From assembly GCA_021373255.1 (NCBI GenBank), contig JAJFTD010000157.1, positions 1-48,741 of the forward strand: 48,741 bases of DNA, read 5' to 3'. The notes beneath the pieces are model-generated. The model did no database searches. It saw only the letters and a list, made by a program, of their open reading frames with translations, and was not told where the DNA came from. The position numbers and the translations under genes were made by a program. Numbering within the stretch: the stretch's first letter is position 1; each line of letters opens with the position of its first letter. Below are positions 1-10,138 of the stretch, in pieces. This DNA is from a bacterium. Its GTDB lineage: Bacteria > Armatimonadota > UBA5829.

Positions 1-888
1 GAGAGGAAACAGGCCCATGGCAATCTGGCCTGTAAAAAATGGGTCCTGTTCTCTACTGCCCAAACCTGCCATAAATGTATTGAGCTTCTTTATATCGTAT
101 TTTTTATAATAGCTCAGCATCCACTCCAGAGCCTTTACCACATTGGGATCATTAGCCGTTATTTTTTGTGTCTTCGGATCATAGAAACTTCCATTGAACA
201 CCCAACCCCAGGTAAACAACGCATTCGCACCAAATGATGCAGGGATAATTCCAATCCGAATGATCTTGCCGTTCTCGATCTTTGTAATGGCTTCGTTATA
301 TTTATTCAGCTCTGCAATGGTTTTTGGCGGCCTATTCGGGTCAAGGCCTGCATCGCGGAAAACTTTCTTATTCCAGGCGAATACATAATTGGGATCCGCG
401 CAATAAGTAAGGGCCCATGTGTGGCCTTTGTAATAATTCTGATTCCAGCAGGGCGCATAATAGTCTCCGGGCTTGATACCGTCCTGCTTGATCTGATTAT
501 CCAGCGATTGGATCGCACCCTGTTCGGCCCAAGCTGATGTCTGGGTGCCGTCGACAAAAACCGCATCGGGCGCTTTATGCGCAGCTACTGACGTGAAGAA
601 CTTCTGATTGCTGGCTATGTCGTTGGGAGTGAATAATGGCTTAACTTTGATGTTAGGGTGAGTCCTATTAAACTCATCAATGGTGCCAACCATCCGCTCA
701 TACTGCGATCCTCCCCAGGGATGCCAGACAGTAATGACTGTAACTTTGCCACGCCCGGCAGTGTTGCCGTTTTTTGACGCACATCCACCGCAAAAAAGCA
801 GCATCGCAGCCGCAAGAAAAGCGATCACTATTTTCAATGGGCAATTTCCGCGTTGTATTGCAAATAACTTCACTACTCGTATCTCCAT
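1..888 (-). CDS. ABC sugar-transporter substrate-binding lipoprotein, partial (C-terminus beyond window)
   Basis: Extracellular solute-binding protein of the family-1 type, expected to bind a sugar outside the membrane and hand it to an ABC permease. The 296 codons in the window carry a basic N-terminus, a hydrophobic segment (about residues 19-32) and a lipoprotein-type cleavage site ending in GGC, giving a lipidated Cys36. After it comes the usual start of the fold (VTVITVWHPWGG) and then EFNRTHPNIKV, typical of sugar-binding family members. I chose ATG at 888, with GAGG four bases upstream; a GTG at 873 in the same frame is also possible. The gene is the last visible member of a minus-strand train and starts 31 bases after a URO-D gene. 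The permease genes would be expected to the left, outside the window. Family assignment is firm; the sugar is unknown. Confidence 0.88.
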   Translation of the reverse strand, partial: MEIRVVKLFAIQRGNCPLKIVIAFLAAAMLLFCGGCASKNGNTAGRGKVTVITVWHPWGGSQYERMVGTIDEFNRTHPNIKVKPLFTPNDIASNQKFFTSVAAHKAPDAVFVDGTQTSAWAEQGAIQSLDNQIKQDGIKPGDYYAPCWNQNYYKGHTWALTYCADPNYVFAWNKKVFRDAGLDPNRPPKTIAELNKYNEAITKIENGKIIRIGIIPASFGANALFTWGWVFNGSFYDPKTQKITANDPNVVKALEWMLSYYKKYDIKKLNTFMAGLGSREQDPFFTGQIAMGLFPL

Positions 889-919
889 TCGACCTCAAAG
901 CAAGTGCATTCCAAACTCA

Positions 920-1996
920 TCAGGCTAATCCGCCTCCCATTTCCCTAAGCAGATCAAGGTAACTTATGTATGTATCCAACGACACATCAGGATGAACGCT
1001 GTGATCGAAGCCGGGGATGTATCCTCCTGTCGGACCTACGGCTTGGACTTTACGGCGGACTTCACTTTCCATTGCCTCGCCACCAAGTGCGATAACCTGC
1101 TTACTTAGGCCACCGATCATTTGCAGCCTTGGGTATTCGTCGCGCAGTGCCACCACGTCGCACCCAGCATTACATTCCAGAGGCCATACACCTGTAACTC
1201 CAGCCTCGATAAAGAGTGGAACCAATTGCCTTATGTCGCCGTCGGAGTCGACAAGAATGTGTTTGACTCCGCGGTCTTTCAAAAAGCCTATCAACCGTTT
1301 ATAGCGTGGGACCATCATCTCTCTTACTAATCTTGGAGATATCATGGGACCCGTTTTGTAAGCCATGTCTTCACCCAACTGAATGAAATCCACATCCACC
1401 TCATTCAGAGCGCGGTCCCACAGGCGCATCATGAACTCCGTGTGGAAATCCATCATCTCTTCCACCCACTCCGGTTCGTCCATAAACGCCATCATTAGGT
1501 CATTGAAGTGCATAAAGTCTCGCCCAAAGGCCAGTAACCCTCTGCATACAAATCCCAATACATAGTCCCTGCTCTTGTATGATTCAACCAGACTAGCCCA
1601 ATTCTGCGGGTATCTCTCGGGGCTGTCCGGGTCAAGCCGTTCTTTGAGCTCAAGGAAATCTTTTCGACTCTTTATCGGGAAATCGATGAAATGGGGCATT
1701 GCCGAGCCATACTTGAAGACTTTCTTGGTGCAGCCCGTCTCATCTCGGATGGTCTGCGTAAGATCATCCTCCTCAATCACCATTGGCTCAAACGCCGGTA
1801 TAAAGTTAAAGTCGATTGGTGCAAAGGCTATTCTGTCAAGCCCAAAATAATCCACCAAATCCATATCGCGAGGCAACCCCTCACCATACCACCTGTCCAG
1901 CGTCTCCGGCCAATAGCCGAAGTCCCAAAGCGGTAATCGATCTGGTTTATCGAAATTCATGACGCAGTTAAAGCGCTCACGACAGTTCATATGCAT
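920..1996 (-). CDS. URO-D (uroporphyrinogen decarboxylase) family protein, not HemE
   Basis: A 358-residue protein of the URO-D / corrinoid-methyltransferase-like TIM-barrel family. It opens with the typical NCRERFNCVMNFDKPDRLPLWDFG and has the late-barrel segment VDSDGDIRQLVPLFIEAGVT followed by a GGLSK strand. The HemE substrate motif (RQAGR) is missing, so porphyrinogen decarboxylation is unlikely. The relatives MtaA and CmuA move methyl groups to or from cobalamin or coenzyme M; here the usual Zn-ligand position after the beta strand reads DSDG rather than HxC, so even that activity is uncertain. The start has AGAGG five bases before the ATG. It lies 24 bases after another URO-D gene and just before the sugar-binding lipoprotein, so it is probably co-expressed with the glycosidases. 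The substrate is unknown. Confidence 0.85.
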   Translation of the reverse strand: MHMNCRERFNCVMNFDKPDRLPLWDFGYWPETLDRWYGEGLPRDMDLVDYFGLDRIAFAPIDFNFIPAFEPMVIEEDDLTQTIRDETGCTKKVFKYGSAMPHFIDFPIKSRKDFLELKERLDPDSPERYPQNWASLVESYKSRDYVLGFVCRGLLAFGRDFMHFNDLMMAFMDEPEWVEEMMDFHTEFMMRLWDRALNEVDVDFIQLGEDMAYKTGPMISPRLVREMMVPRYKRLIGFLKDRGVKHILVDSDGDIRQLVPLFIEAGVTGVWPLECNAGCDVVALRDEYPRLQMIGGLSKQVIALGGEAMESEVRRKVQAVGPTGGYIPGFDHSVHPDVSLDTYISYLDLLREMGGGLA

Positions 1997-2020
1997 TCAA
2001 TCCTCTCACACCAACTGCAG

Positions 2021-3004
2021 CTAATAGCAACAATTCCTGATGGCGTTTACCATACAATCCAGATTCTGCAAAGGGCAATGACTTGGTATGTCATGCGTGG
2101 AAAATATAAGCCGCCCGCTGTGTCCCAGAGCGCGGAACTGGCTTCTCACATGCTCCTCGACATCCTTCACGCTTCCGTTCGGGATAATATTACAGTTATC
2201 CAACCCTCCGTAAAGCATCAGCTTGCCATTAGTCCGTTTGACGAACTCCGCCGGGTCGTTGTAGCGCGGTTCAACCGGGTTTATTCCGTCGAAACCGTAT
2301 TCTATGAATAGGTCCAATATATTCAGCACATAACCATCGGTGTGGTAGAACACTTTCTTGCCTGCCGTGTGGGCTATTTCTATGACTTCCTTCAGATATT
2401 CGAACAGAAACTCACAAAGATGTGTGGGAGATACAAGTGCGCCATCACGACCACAAATATCGCCTGCCAGATAGAGCACATCGATGTCCATCTCGCATAC
2501 GCGCCTGGCTGTTTCAATCAGGAGCGGTTTTACACGGCCAAGTATCTGATGAATCACATCTGCATTATCATAAAGATCCATGTATAGGTTCTCCGCAAGA
2601 CGAAGCGGCTGCAGGATGTCCAGCGGAGCTATCATCATTGCGAATATCGCCTTGTCCGGGTTTTTCTCGCGTTTAGCAGCGACATCCGCATACAGAGCAG
2701 GATCAGTAGGATCAGGCAGGGGCAAGTCAAGAGCCTCGGATATATCCTCTACCAACGGCTCAGTCTGCCACACGGTCTTGCCATCATTTATGGTCTTCAT
2801 CTCCATGCTCGACCAGAACGGCAGGGTAGCAAACGCCTCGATAACATCGACCCCATAATGAGTCAATCTAAAATCGTGTCCCCATTGTTTATCGTAATCT
2901 GCCATAGCATCCCGATCCATCCAGAAGTTGAATGGTACGAGATCTGGGGTCTTTCCATCTAAAACCATTCGCACTCTCTCGCGCGAGGTCAGCCTTATGC
3001 TCAT
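2021..3004 (-). CDS. URO-D (uroporphyrinogen decarboxylase) family protein, second copy in the operon
   Basis: URO-D-family TIM barrel of 327 residues from the chosen start. The N-terminus (RLTSRERVRMVLDGKTPDLVPFNFW) is the family hallmark; the late motif is YHTDGYVLNILDLFIEYGFDGINPVEP, followed by LMLYGGLDN. HemE's RQAGR is absent. An upstream TTG at 3040 would add 12 residues, but the ATG at 3004 has GGACGAACA in front of it and begins just before the conserved RLTSRER block, so I prefer it. It follows the 1686-residue glycosidase gene by about 47 bases and precedes the next URO-D gene by 24, as in an operon. It is clearly diverged from its neighbour, so the two are not recent duplicates and may form a pair with different roles. 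The catalytic function is unknown. Confidence 0.84.
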   Translation of the reverse strand: MSIRLTSRERVRMVLDGKTPDLVPFNFWMDRDAMADYDKQWGHDFRLTHYGVDVIEAFATLPFWSSMEMKTINDGKTVWQTEPLVEDISEALDLPLPDPTDPALYADVAAKREKNPDKAIFAMMIAPLDILQPLRLAENLYMDLYDNADVIHQILGRVKPLLIETARRVCEMDIDVLYLAGDICGRDGALVSPTHLCEFLFEYLKEVIEIAHTAGKKVFYHTDGYVLNILDLFIEYGFDGINPVEPRYNDPAEFVKRTNGKLMLYGGLDNCNIIPNGSVKDVEEHVRSQFRALGHSGRLIFSTHDIPSHCPLQNLDCMVNAIRNCCY

Positions 3005-3051
3005 TGTTCGTCCATTATCTCCAACACTATTTATATTCAAATTGGTACTGG

Positions 3052-6000
3052 TTAGTATCTGGTCACAGTGTCAACAGATATCACCTGCATGTATCTTTCT
3101 TTATTTTCACTGGTGCCAACAATGCCGGTCAGAGTGATTCGGTCACCTTCAAAAAGCCCGGTTGTGCCGATAACAAGAATGCCGGAAGACCTGTCCGGCT
3201 CCTCAATGTAGATGCTGCCGTCAGCGAAAGAATTAGATGCGACAGTAACCATCTTAGAAGAGGTCAGACTGACAACCTGATCATCAGCCATCGACTTGAT
3301 ATCGGAAATCCAATTAACACTATTAACCGAGAGGTTCATCGCATAATTCTGAACGGTTATCCCGCCACTCGCCACCCTCACGGGCTTCTGCTGAGATTGA
3401 ATACCTGCTTTGCTGACCCTAACTGAATAGTCACCGGCAGGTAAGACAAATGAGTAGACACCTTTGGCATTAGTCACAGTAGTAAACGAGCTGCCTAATG
3501 CCTCGACTGTTGCTCCGGCGACTCTCGGACTTCTAGAAGCATTTAGAGTAACTACGCCTGTGAGAGTAGTTACTTGAGAACCCTCCAGCGCGCCCCGGTC
3601 GGGAGCACTGCCCACGTAAGGCAGCCCAACATTCAATCCAGTGTCAATTCCAGGACTGCCAGCCTGCAATCGATAGTCACCATCTACCGGGTTCACAAAC
3701 AGAGGATCGACCTCTAGGTTCTTTGATCCCTGGCCACCAGCGTAACCGCCATAGTTGTAGGTGAATGTGCCGAACACGATGTTGTTCGAGTGCAGGAAGA
3801 AAACATTGTCGGAGTAGATGCCGCCTGTTGCCGTGCCAGAGTAGATGATATTGTTTCTAAACTCCACCGGGACATTGCCGGTGATGCTCAGGAACGCCCA
3901 GTCGGTAGCGCCGATTATGTCGTTGTTATAGAACTTGTCGCCACCAGTCGACGCCTCGTCCTGAATCCCCCGAACCGAGGATGCCTGCCGAGGGTCGATC
4001 ACGTTATTGTGGATACTGTTCTTGCTTGAGTTTTTAACGAGCATGCATGCGGCATTATGCGAGGGGTACATGCCTGATAAAGTGCAGTTCTTGATCTCAT
4101 TGCCCGTTGTCTTGTTCTCAAGCAACAAAACAGGAGCGCCTCCAATAATCTTAAAGCCGTCCAGAACGATGTATTTAGCCGCGCCATTGATATCCACAGC
4201 AGCTCCAGCGTTCGCGCCACGGTCGATGGTAACGTTGCCCTGTGCTGTGTATGTGATAGGGCTTGTTGAAATACCGCCGCAATTACGGAGAGACACACCG
4301 GCTTGTGTTTCGAAAGAGACGTCATAGGTTCCGGGCAGCACGATCACTTTATCACCCGGTGATAGCAAGCTGCATTTATCACCGTTGTCGATTGTCGCCC
4401 ACGCATGATCCTGGCTAAGGCCGGTATTCGCGTCACTGCCGGTCGGGCTTACATAATATGTCTTCGGTGTCGTGCTGCGAAGAACAAGATCCACGACAAT
4501 TCTGTCATCACTGACAGCGACAACACTCCTGCCTGCATTGTAGTGTCCCTGGCTGCTGGCTGTAAGAGTGTATGAACCAGCGCTCGCAGTGAGAGCATAC
4601 TCGCCATTGGCATCGGTGGTGGCTTGCGCAACCGACGTATTGAGGCTATTAAGGAGCTGCACAGTGGCATTAGCCAAAGGCAGATTGTTGTCGGCATCAG
4701 ATATTTTGCCATTTACGAAGCCTATGCTCGTGACAGGAGACCCTGTGCTCTCGAAAGCGCCACGGTCGGGCGCACTGCCCTGGTAGGACAACCCAACGGG
4801 CACGCCGCTGTCAATCGCAGAGCTTCCGATCTGCAGGTGATAGTCTCCGGCTTCGGCATTCGCAAACAGAGGAGCAATCTGTAGATTATCAGACCCCTGG
4901 CCCTCAGAATAACCGCCGTAGGGATACGTGAAGCTGCCGTATACAATATTGTTCGAATGCACAAACTGAGTGTTGTCGGAGTAGATACCGCCAAACGCTG
5001 TACCCGAAGATATGATGTTATTCCTGAACTCTACCGGCACATTGCCGCTTATGCTCAGGAACGCCCAGTCATTTGTGCCGATTATGGTGTTGTTATAGAA
5101 CTTGTCACCGCCGCTTGATGCCTCGCATTGAATACCGCGAGTCGGCGATGCCTGCTTTGAGTCGATCAAATTGTTGTGAATGCTGTTGCTGCCCGAATGT
5201 CTGATGAGCATGCAGGCGACATTAGGCGAGGGGTACATGCCTGATAAGGTGCAGTTCTTGATCTCGTTGCCAGTCGTATTGTTCTCAAGCAATACAATCG
5301 GAGCGCCTCCGGTTATCTTGAAGCCATCGAGGACAATGCACTTAGCCACGCCACTGATGTATACTGCTGCTCCGTTATAGGCCCCACGCGCGATGGTTAC
5401 ATCACCCTGAGCCACGTATTTGATGGGCTTTGCAGAAGTGCCGCTGCAGTTGCTGAGAGTCACACCGCCGGTGGAAACGTTATATGTTCCCGGCAGCACA
5501 ATTACCTTGTCACCAGGTTGTAGCAGATTCTTTTTATCGCCGTTGTCTATACTTGCCCACGCCTGAGTTATGCTAAGACCCGTGTTCGAGTCATTACCCG
5601 CCGGGCTGACATAGTATGTATTACATAACGCAATAATATCCGGGTTTATCGTAACCTCACCTGACGGTGGAATCGGCAAATCAAGTGTTCTTCCGGGCCA
5701 TTCGATGGTAACGTGAGTCTTGTAGGAAGTAATCTTTAACTTATGTCCACGAAATACCAGGCCATCTACACCGGCATACGTAAGCTCTGACGGCAGGTTG
5801 GGACGAATGTGCAAGCCTCCTGCATCCGCTCGAACACCTACGATACCATAGAGAAACGCGCACGAAGTTAATCCACTCTCAGGAAACTCTGCCCACACCC
5901 CCACAGATCCGACAGCAGTATGATTGTTGATCTCCCCACAATAAAACGGGTTGCCTCCCACCAGGTGGTCGGGCATATCGTATCGAGCAAGTATCTGTTT

Positions 6001-8112
6001 GAACCGCCCCCAGGCGTTATCGGCTCCTAAATAGCGGGCGCGAGACATTAATTCATAATATGCCGTCCACAAAATAGCGCCGCCATCCTCGCACCATTTA
6101 TCATATTCAAATTGATTTGCCTGGTCTGAGCAGTGGATTGTGTTGGACCGGGGAGCGAAAATCCAGCGTGAAAACGTATCTGCCAAACCGGACGGAGTCA
6201 CTGCGTTCTCCATCCAACTGTAAATCTGCTGTACTTGCTGCTGACTAGCCAGTCCATACGTCGCGGCAATGGTATTGACGTAAGTCATTCCCCAATCGTG
6301 TATCGCGCCGGTGGAGTCTACCCAGCTTATGTAGCGCCCCTTTGCGCTGTCCCAGAATGTTTGATTGAATTTTTGTATTGCCGTCACTGCAAGCTGCTCG
6401 AGCTGCGCAGCCCGCGCTTCATTGCCTGCCGCACGCTCAAGTTCGGCCGAGGCATGCAGAGTTGGAGCGAAGAATGCATTGATATATGCGTCACGATAAC
6501 CGCTGGGAATGCAGTCGAAATAGCCGCTGGCCCATGTAGTACCTGCGGGCACAGTAACACCCGTGTGCTGTGGACTATTAATGGTAAGCACCCCGGCCTG
6601 GCCATTCATGGAATTCAACAGATAATCTGTTGCCTTGCGCACGGTGCTGATATTTGCATCCAGGAACGTTTTGTCACCTGTCCAGGAGTAAACATCCCAG
6701 CACGCCAGCAGCCAGGGCGCATTGGAATCGTAGTGCCGGGTGTCGTATGCCAGTGCATCGGTGCCGTCCCAGCCACGTGATTCAGGCCTGCTCCATATAT
6801 AACCATCGGGGTCGACTCGGGCTGTGAAATACTGCAAGACCCCCAGGAACGAGTCGTGAATAGGGCCATCGACCCAGGACAGCTTCTGCGCATCGAACTC
6901 ATACGTAGACGGGCAGGAAGTGTGGCTGGTCAAAAACGTCAGCATAAAGCGGTTTAGGACGTCATTAGTCTGGCTGTCGGATGTGAAGAACTTTGGGAAA
7001 TAATGCGGCAGCACGTCAGTAGTTGGCAGCAGTTCGATTTTTGCGTCCGAATTAAGCAGAATCTGCATTCGATCCGGTTCCATGTATGCTTCAAACCATT
7101 GACGGTTGGGGTAAATCTTCAGATCGTATCCACCGGTCCCACGCAAACGCGCCCAATTGCATGCAGGCTGCAAGAAAATATCTGATTGGTTACGCTTGAA
7201 TGCCTCAACAGGCAGCCAGTAACCGCTATCAGTCGTAAGATAGCGGAAAGGAGTTACCGCCGGGTCTGTAGTATCGTATCCATCTTTCTGCCACGAGTAG
7301 TTAAGTGCTATTACGGGATTGAACCCACTTATCGCCTGCTCGCGAACAGTTAACTTGAACTGCAGGTCACGCCCAAGAGGTAATACCTGCCAATCGAGGA
7401 CTCCCACGTCAGCCAGGGTATAACCGAAGCCCCAATCCTTATTCGCATTCACCTGCCCTGAAGTGAATGCCGTGCCACCGGGATACGTGTCCGTGTTGCA
7501 ACCCCACCAATAGCAGTCCCCGACTTTATTTCCGATTTCGAGATAATATGTGCCCGGCGGGACTGGGTTTGCCAGTTCAAGATGCACTGCAGCCTGAACG
7601 GGCAGTGGCTGGATGAGGCGCGAGGCGACAATATCTCCACTGGGCCCGTCCTTGCGCAGGGTCATAGTCACTGAAGAGTTCTCAACTCCGGCGTTAGTGA
7701 GTGACGCCCAGACATCGTAAAGCCAACCGCCACCATCAGGCACAGTGAAGCTCTGACCTAGAGAACCACCATACGGCAGGTTTTCACCATGATCGAATGG
7801 TCCACCATAGCCGCCCGTAGCCGCACCTCGGATTATGTAATGGCTCCCACTGACCTGAATCCTGTCGGACTGCACAACCGCGGTACCGTTTGGAGCGGTC
7901 CCAACAGGGCCAATGCCCACAGGGTCCATGTTGTAGTTCGCTTCACCTGTCGGATCAAAGCGAACAGAGACCTGCTGGTTGTTGTCGACAGTCAGTTGGA
8001 AGTAGGAGTTTTCGACTACTCCAGGCGGGTTCTCTTGCCCGGAAACCATCGCCGCGCAACCCGCGATCATCAGGAGCACTAACCCAATTCTTATAGTCGG
8101 TGCGGTTATCAT
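3052..8112 (-). CDS. Lipoprotein: six-hairpin glycosidase fused to two beta-helix modules and a C-terminal beta domain
   Basis: A 1686-residue surface protein. It starts with a lipoprotein signal (hydrophobic run ending IAGC, lipidated Cys19). Residues about 30-300 form a beta-rich N-terminal region. About 340-815 look like an (alpha/alpha)6 six-hairpin glycosidase: repeated W-rich helices, GWDGTDAL, CWDVYSWTGDKTFLD, WCEDGGAILWTAYYELMSR, and a trailing GLHIRPNLPSEL strand as in GH65/GH78/GH94-like enzymes. Two parallel beta-helix modules follow (about 829-1215 and 1216-1515), each opening TYYVSPxGxDxNTGLS and each followed by a carboxypeptidase-regulatory-like Ig domain. The end (about 1600-1686) has an OB-like domain (FADGSIYIEEPDRSSGI). 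The ATG lies three bases after the arabinofuranosidase stop, with GGAG inside that gene, so translation is probably coupled. The paralog at 20040-22571 lacks everything after the glycosidase. Sugar specificity cannot be read from sequence. Confidence 0.86.
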   Translation of the reverse strand: MITAPTIRIGLVLLMIAGCAAMVSGQENPPGVVENSYFQLTVDNNQQVSVRFDPTGEANYNMDPVGIGPVGTAPNGTAVVQSDRIQVSGSHYIIRGAATGGYGGPFDHGENLPYGGSLGQSFTVPDGGGWLYDVWASLTNAGVENSSVTMTLRKDGPSGDIVASRLIQPLPVQAAVHLELANPVPPGTYYLEIGNKVGDCYWWGCNTDTYPGGTAFTSGQVNANKDWGFGYTLADVGVLDWQVLPLGRDLQFKLTVREQAISGFNPVIALNYSWQKDGYDTTDPAVTPFRYLTTDSGYWLPVEAFKRNQSDIFLQPACNWARLRGTGGYDLKIYPNRQWFEAYMEPDRMQILLNSDAKIELLPTTDVLPHYFPKFFTSDSQTNDVLNRFMLTFLTSHTSCPSTYEFDAQKLSWVDGPIHDSFLGVLQYFTARVDPDGYIWSRPESRGWDGTDALAYDTRHYDSNAPWLLACWDVYSWTGDKTFLDANISTVRKATDYLLNSMNGQAGVLTINSPQHTGVTVPAGTTWASGYFDCIPSGYRDAYINAFFAPTLHASAELERAAGNEARAAQLEQLAVTAIQKFNQTFWDSAKGRYISWVDSTGAIHDWGMTYVNTIAATYGLASQQQVQQIYSWMENAVTPSGLADTFSRWIFAPRSNTIHCSDQANQFEYDKWCEDGGAILWTAYYELMSRARYLGADNAWGRFKQILARYDMPDHLVGGNPFYCGEINNHTAVGSVGVWAEFPESGLTSCAFLYGIVGVRADAGGLHIRPNLPSELTYAGVDGLVFRGHKLKITSYKTHVTIEWPGRTLDLPIPPSGEVTINPDIIALCNTYYVSPAGNDSNTGLSITQAWASIDNGDKKNLLQPGDKVIVLPGTYNVSTGGVTLSNCSGTSAKPIKYVAQGDVTIARGAYNGAAVYISGVAKCIVLDGFKITGGAPIVLLENNTTGNEIKNCTLSGMYPSPNVACMLIRHSGSNSIHNNLIDSKQASPTRGIQCEASSGGDKFYNNTIIGTNDWAFLSISGNVPVEFRNNIISSGTAFGGIYSDNTQFVHSNNIVYGSFTYPYGGYSEGQGSDNLQIAPLFANAEAGDYHLQIGSSAIDSGVPVGLSYQGSAPDRGAFESTGSPVTSIGFVNGKISDADNNLPLANATVQLLNSLNTSVAQATTDANGEYALTASAGSYTLTASSQGHYNAGRSVVAVSDDRIVVDLVLRSTTPKTYYVSPTGSDANTGLSQDHAWATIDNGDKCSLLSPGDKVIVLPGTYDVSFETQAGVSLRNCGGISTSPITYTAQGNVTIDRGANAGAAVDINGAAKYIVLDGFKIIGGAPVLLLENKTTGNEIKNCTLSGMYPSHNAACMLVKNSSKNSIHNNVIDPRQASSVRGIQDEASTGGDKFYNNDIIGATDWAFLSITGNVPVEFRNNIIYSGTATGGIYSDNVFFLHSNNIVFGTFTYNYGGYAGGQGSKNLEVDPLFVNPVDGDYRLQAGSPGIDTGLNVGLPYVGSAPDRGALEGSQVTTLTGVVTLNASRSPRVAGATVEALGSSFTTVTNAKGVYSFVLPAGDYSVRVSKAGIQSQQKPVRVASGGITVQNYAMNLSVNSVNWISDIKSMADDQVVSLTSSKMVTVASNSFADGSIYIEEPDRSSGILVIGTTGLFEGDRITLTGIVGTSENKERYMQVISVDTVTRY

Positions 8113-8115
8113 CTA

Positions 8116-10101
8116 TTAGTTCACTCCGGCCCTGACAATAGCCAAGCCATGTTTGGGCACTGTAACCGTAAAGGTGTTGTCCTGGCTTAGGACTGCAACA
8201 CTTTGGGTTTCGATAAAGTCAGATTCAGGCGCGAATCCATTGGAGGATAAAGTAGTGACTTGGACTTCGCCGCTATTTTTGGTCAGTCCACGAACTTCAA
8301 CCTTAGTGGCAATGTCCTTTGTTGCACTCCTGTTGACGAACGTTATCGCCAACTGTGTCTTATCCTGGTTCAACGACGCCAATGAATCGATGTCGGCATC
8401 CGGGGAAATGTCATCAATAGCTAAAAGCTGAGCATTCTGATGGACCTTGTACGCGGCGAACACCTTACCCAGCGCCGTCAACTTCGCCGAATATGGATCG
8501 ACCTGGATCGCTCCTTCATTAACCGGTTCGTAAAACGCACCAACGCGAAGATCTAAGCCCTTGCTTTCTCTGCAAAACATATTCAGCATCGACGCGGCAT
8601 AGATCGCATCAGCGACACCTGTATGTAATTCACGAGACAAAAATGGGCGCACGAAGCATTCGTGCCACATATTCCACTCGTCAAAAGATAATCCGATTTT
8701 CTGCCCTTTGGGAGTGTTTGCCTTGATCAGATCGTTCGCATCTTTCAACGTCTTGAGCGTGATAACCGACGGTGTTTTTGCAAGAGATTCGAATTGCGCA
8801 TTACCATCGTCACCCTCGAAGCGAGTGATCTCCGGGACATATTGGTGAACCGATAACAATTCCATATCCGCTTCTGTGTTAGCGATTACGGTTTTGTCCC
8901 AATCTGCTGCAGGCAGGTGAGACCCGCAGCTCATCAAGACGATTGATGGATCAACCGCTTTCATAGCTTTAGCGTAGACATTAGCCCGCTTGATGTATGT
9001 TGCGGCATCACAGTGGCTTCGCAACATCCAGTAACCCCAGATCTCGTTACCAACAGCCCAGTACTTTACATTGAAAGGCTCTTCATAACCGTTCTCGGCG
9101 CGCACTCGTCCCCACTTGGTGTCCTTCGATCCATTGCAGTATTCGACCCAAGCCGCGGCGTCCTCGGGAGGCAGCGCCATGTTGATGGCGATGCATGGTT
9201 CGCTCCCCAGATAGCGGCAGAGCTCCATAAACTCATTTGTGCCTATCTCGTGGAAATCGTATCCGTCGCTGAAAGGAAGCGTTTCCGGCCAGTCCGTCCT
9301 TACCGGGGGGCGTTGATCAACAGGCAGGAGGCCGTCTTTCCACTGGTATTCGCCCGAGAAATTACCACCGGGCCAACGCAGAAGCGGCACAGATATCTCC
9401 TTGAGTAAGTCCACAACATCCCGCCGCATGCCATAGAAGTTGTCTGAGGGCATTATAGAGCAACTATCCACCCATAATGTGCCAATACCAACAAAGCTGA
9501 TCTCCACAACTACCACAGGGTCATCTACCGGAACATGGAATGAATCCGTGACCTTTACCCATTCGCCAGCCGACAGTTTCTGATCTCTGGCATAGTTAAC
9601 TTGTCCGCGAACACTTATTTGGCACGTCATTTCACGATCAGCGCGAAGGCGGATATTGATTAGATAATCTTTTCCACCCCTCAGGCAAAAACACTTCTGG
9701 GCGATCCCACACCTCGCGCCATCTTTTTGACAACGTATGGACTGGGATTGAGGCTTTGAGTAGTAGATCTGCCGGTCTGGAATAAACTCGGCATCGTTTA
9801 TCCCTACGGGAAACCAGGGATAGACGACTCCTGCACGGCTTGGCTCTCCGGCGAACTTCGGGTTGTCAACGGCTTCTGCTATCAAGCCTTGCCAGGTAGC
9901 TCGTCTTGCGTGCTCAAGGTTATGACCGAATAATAGCGGAGAAATCCGCCCATCATTGCGTTTCAAATCAATGCGAACCATCTCTTGTGCAGACTCCTTA
10001 GTCTCGGTCGGTTGGTGATCTTTTACCGTTGAGGAAAATCCGATACCCTCTAATGCCATTACGGCGACTAACAGGGCTCCTGCGAACAATTTCAATCTCA
10101 T
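8116..10101 (-). CDS. Alpha-L-arabinofuranosidase, GH51 type, secreted
   Basis: Retaining arabinofuranosidase that removes terminal arabinofuranose from arabinan, arabinoxylan or arabinogalactan. From ATG 10101 the protein has 661 residues: a signal peptide (MRLKLFAGALLVAVMALEGI), a long carbohydrate-binding-like region (about 90-200), then the catalytic barrel with GISPLLFGHNLEHARR and LLRWPGGNFSGEYQWKDG. The acid/base Glu is in YWAVGNEIWG (Glu353) and the nucleophile in LSFDEWNMW (Glu475); the 122-residue spacing fits GH51. The C-terminal beta domain ends VPKHGLAIVRA. An upstream in-frame start at 10227 would place 42 non-signal-like residues ahead of the signal peptide, so I reject it; GAGAG precedes ATG 10101. 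Most GH51 enzymes are cytoplasmic, so export is unusual. The next gene begins three bases after the stop. Confidence 0.92.
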   Translation of the reverse strand: MRLKLFAGALLVAVMALEGIGFSSTVKDHQPTETKESAQEMVRIDLKRNDGRISPLLFGHNLEHARRATWQGLIAEAVDNPKFAGEPSRAGVVYPWFPVGINDAEFIPDRQIYYSKPQSQSIRCQKDGARCGIAQKCFCLRGGKDYLINIRLRADREMTCQISVRGQVNYARDQKLSAGEWVKVTDSFHVPVDDPVVVVEISFVGIGTLWVDSCSIMPSDNFYGMRRDVVDLLKEISVPLLRWPGGNFSGEYQWKDGLLPVDQRPPVRTDWPETLPFSDGYDFHEIGTNEFMELCRYLGSEPCIAINMALPPEDAAAWVEYCNGSKDTKWGRVRAENGYEEPFNVKYWAVGNEIWGYWMLRSHCDAATYIKRANVYAKAMKAVDPSIVLMSCGSHLPAADWDKTVIANTEADMELLSVHQYVPEITRFEGDDGNAQFESLAKTPSVITLKTLKDANDLIKANTPKGQKIGLSFDEWNMWHECFVRPFLSRELHTGVADAIYAASMLNMFCRESKGLDLRVGAFYEPVNEGAIQVDPYSAKLTALGKVFAAYKVHQNAQLLAIDDISPDADIDSLASLNQDKTQLAITFVNRSATKDIATKVEVRGLTKNSGEVQVTTLSSNGFAPESDFIETQSVAVLSQDNTFTVTVPKHGLAIVRAGVN

Positions 10102-10138
10102 TTTACTCTCATATCTGGAGCTAACACTGGTGAATACT

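Noticed and set aside
920-3004. Calling the URO-D proteins HemE
   Set aside because: The HemE substrate motif RQAGR is absent from all four copies and there are no heme genes nearby.
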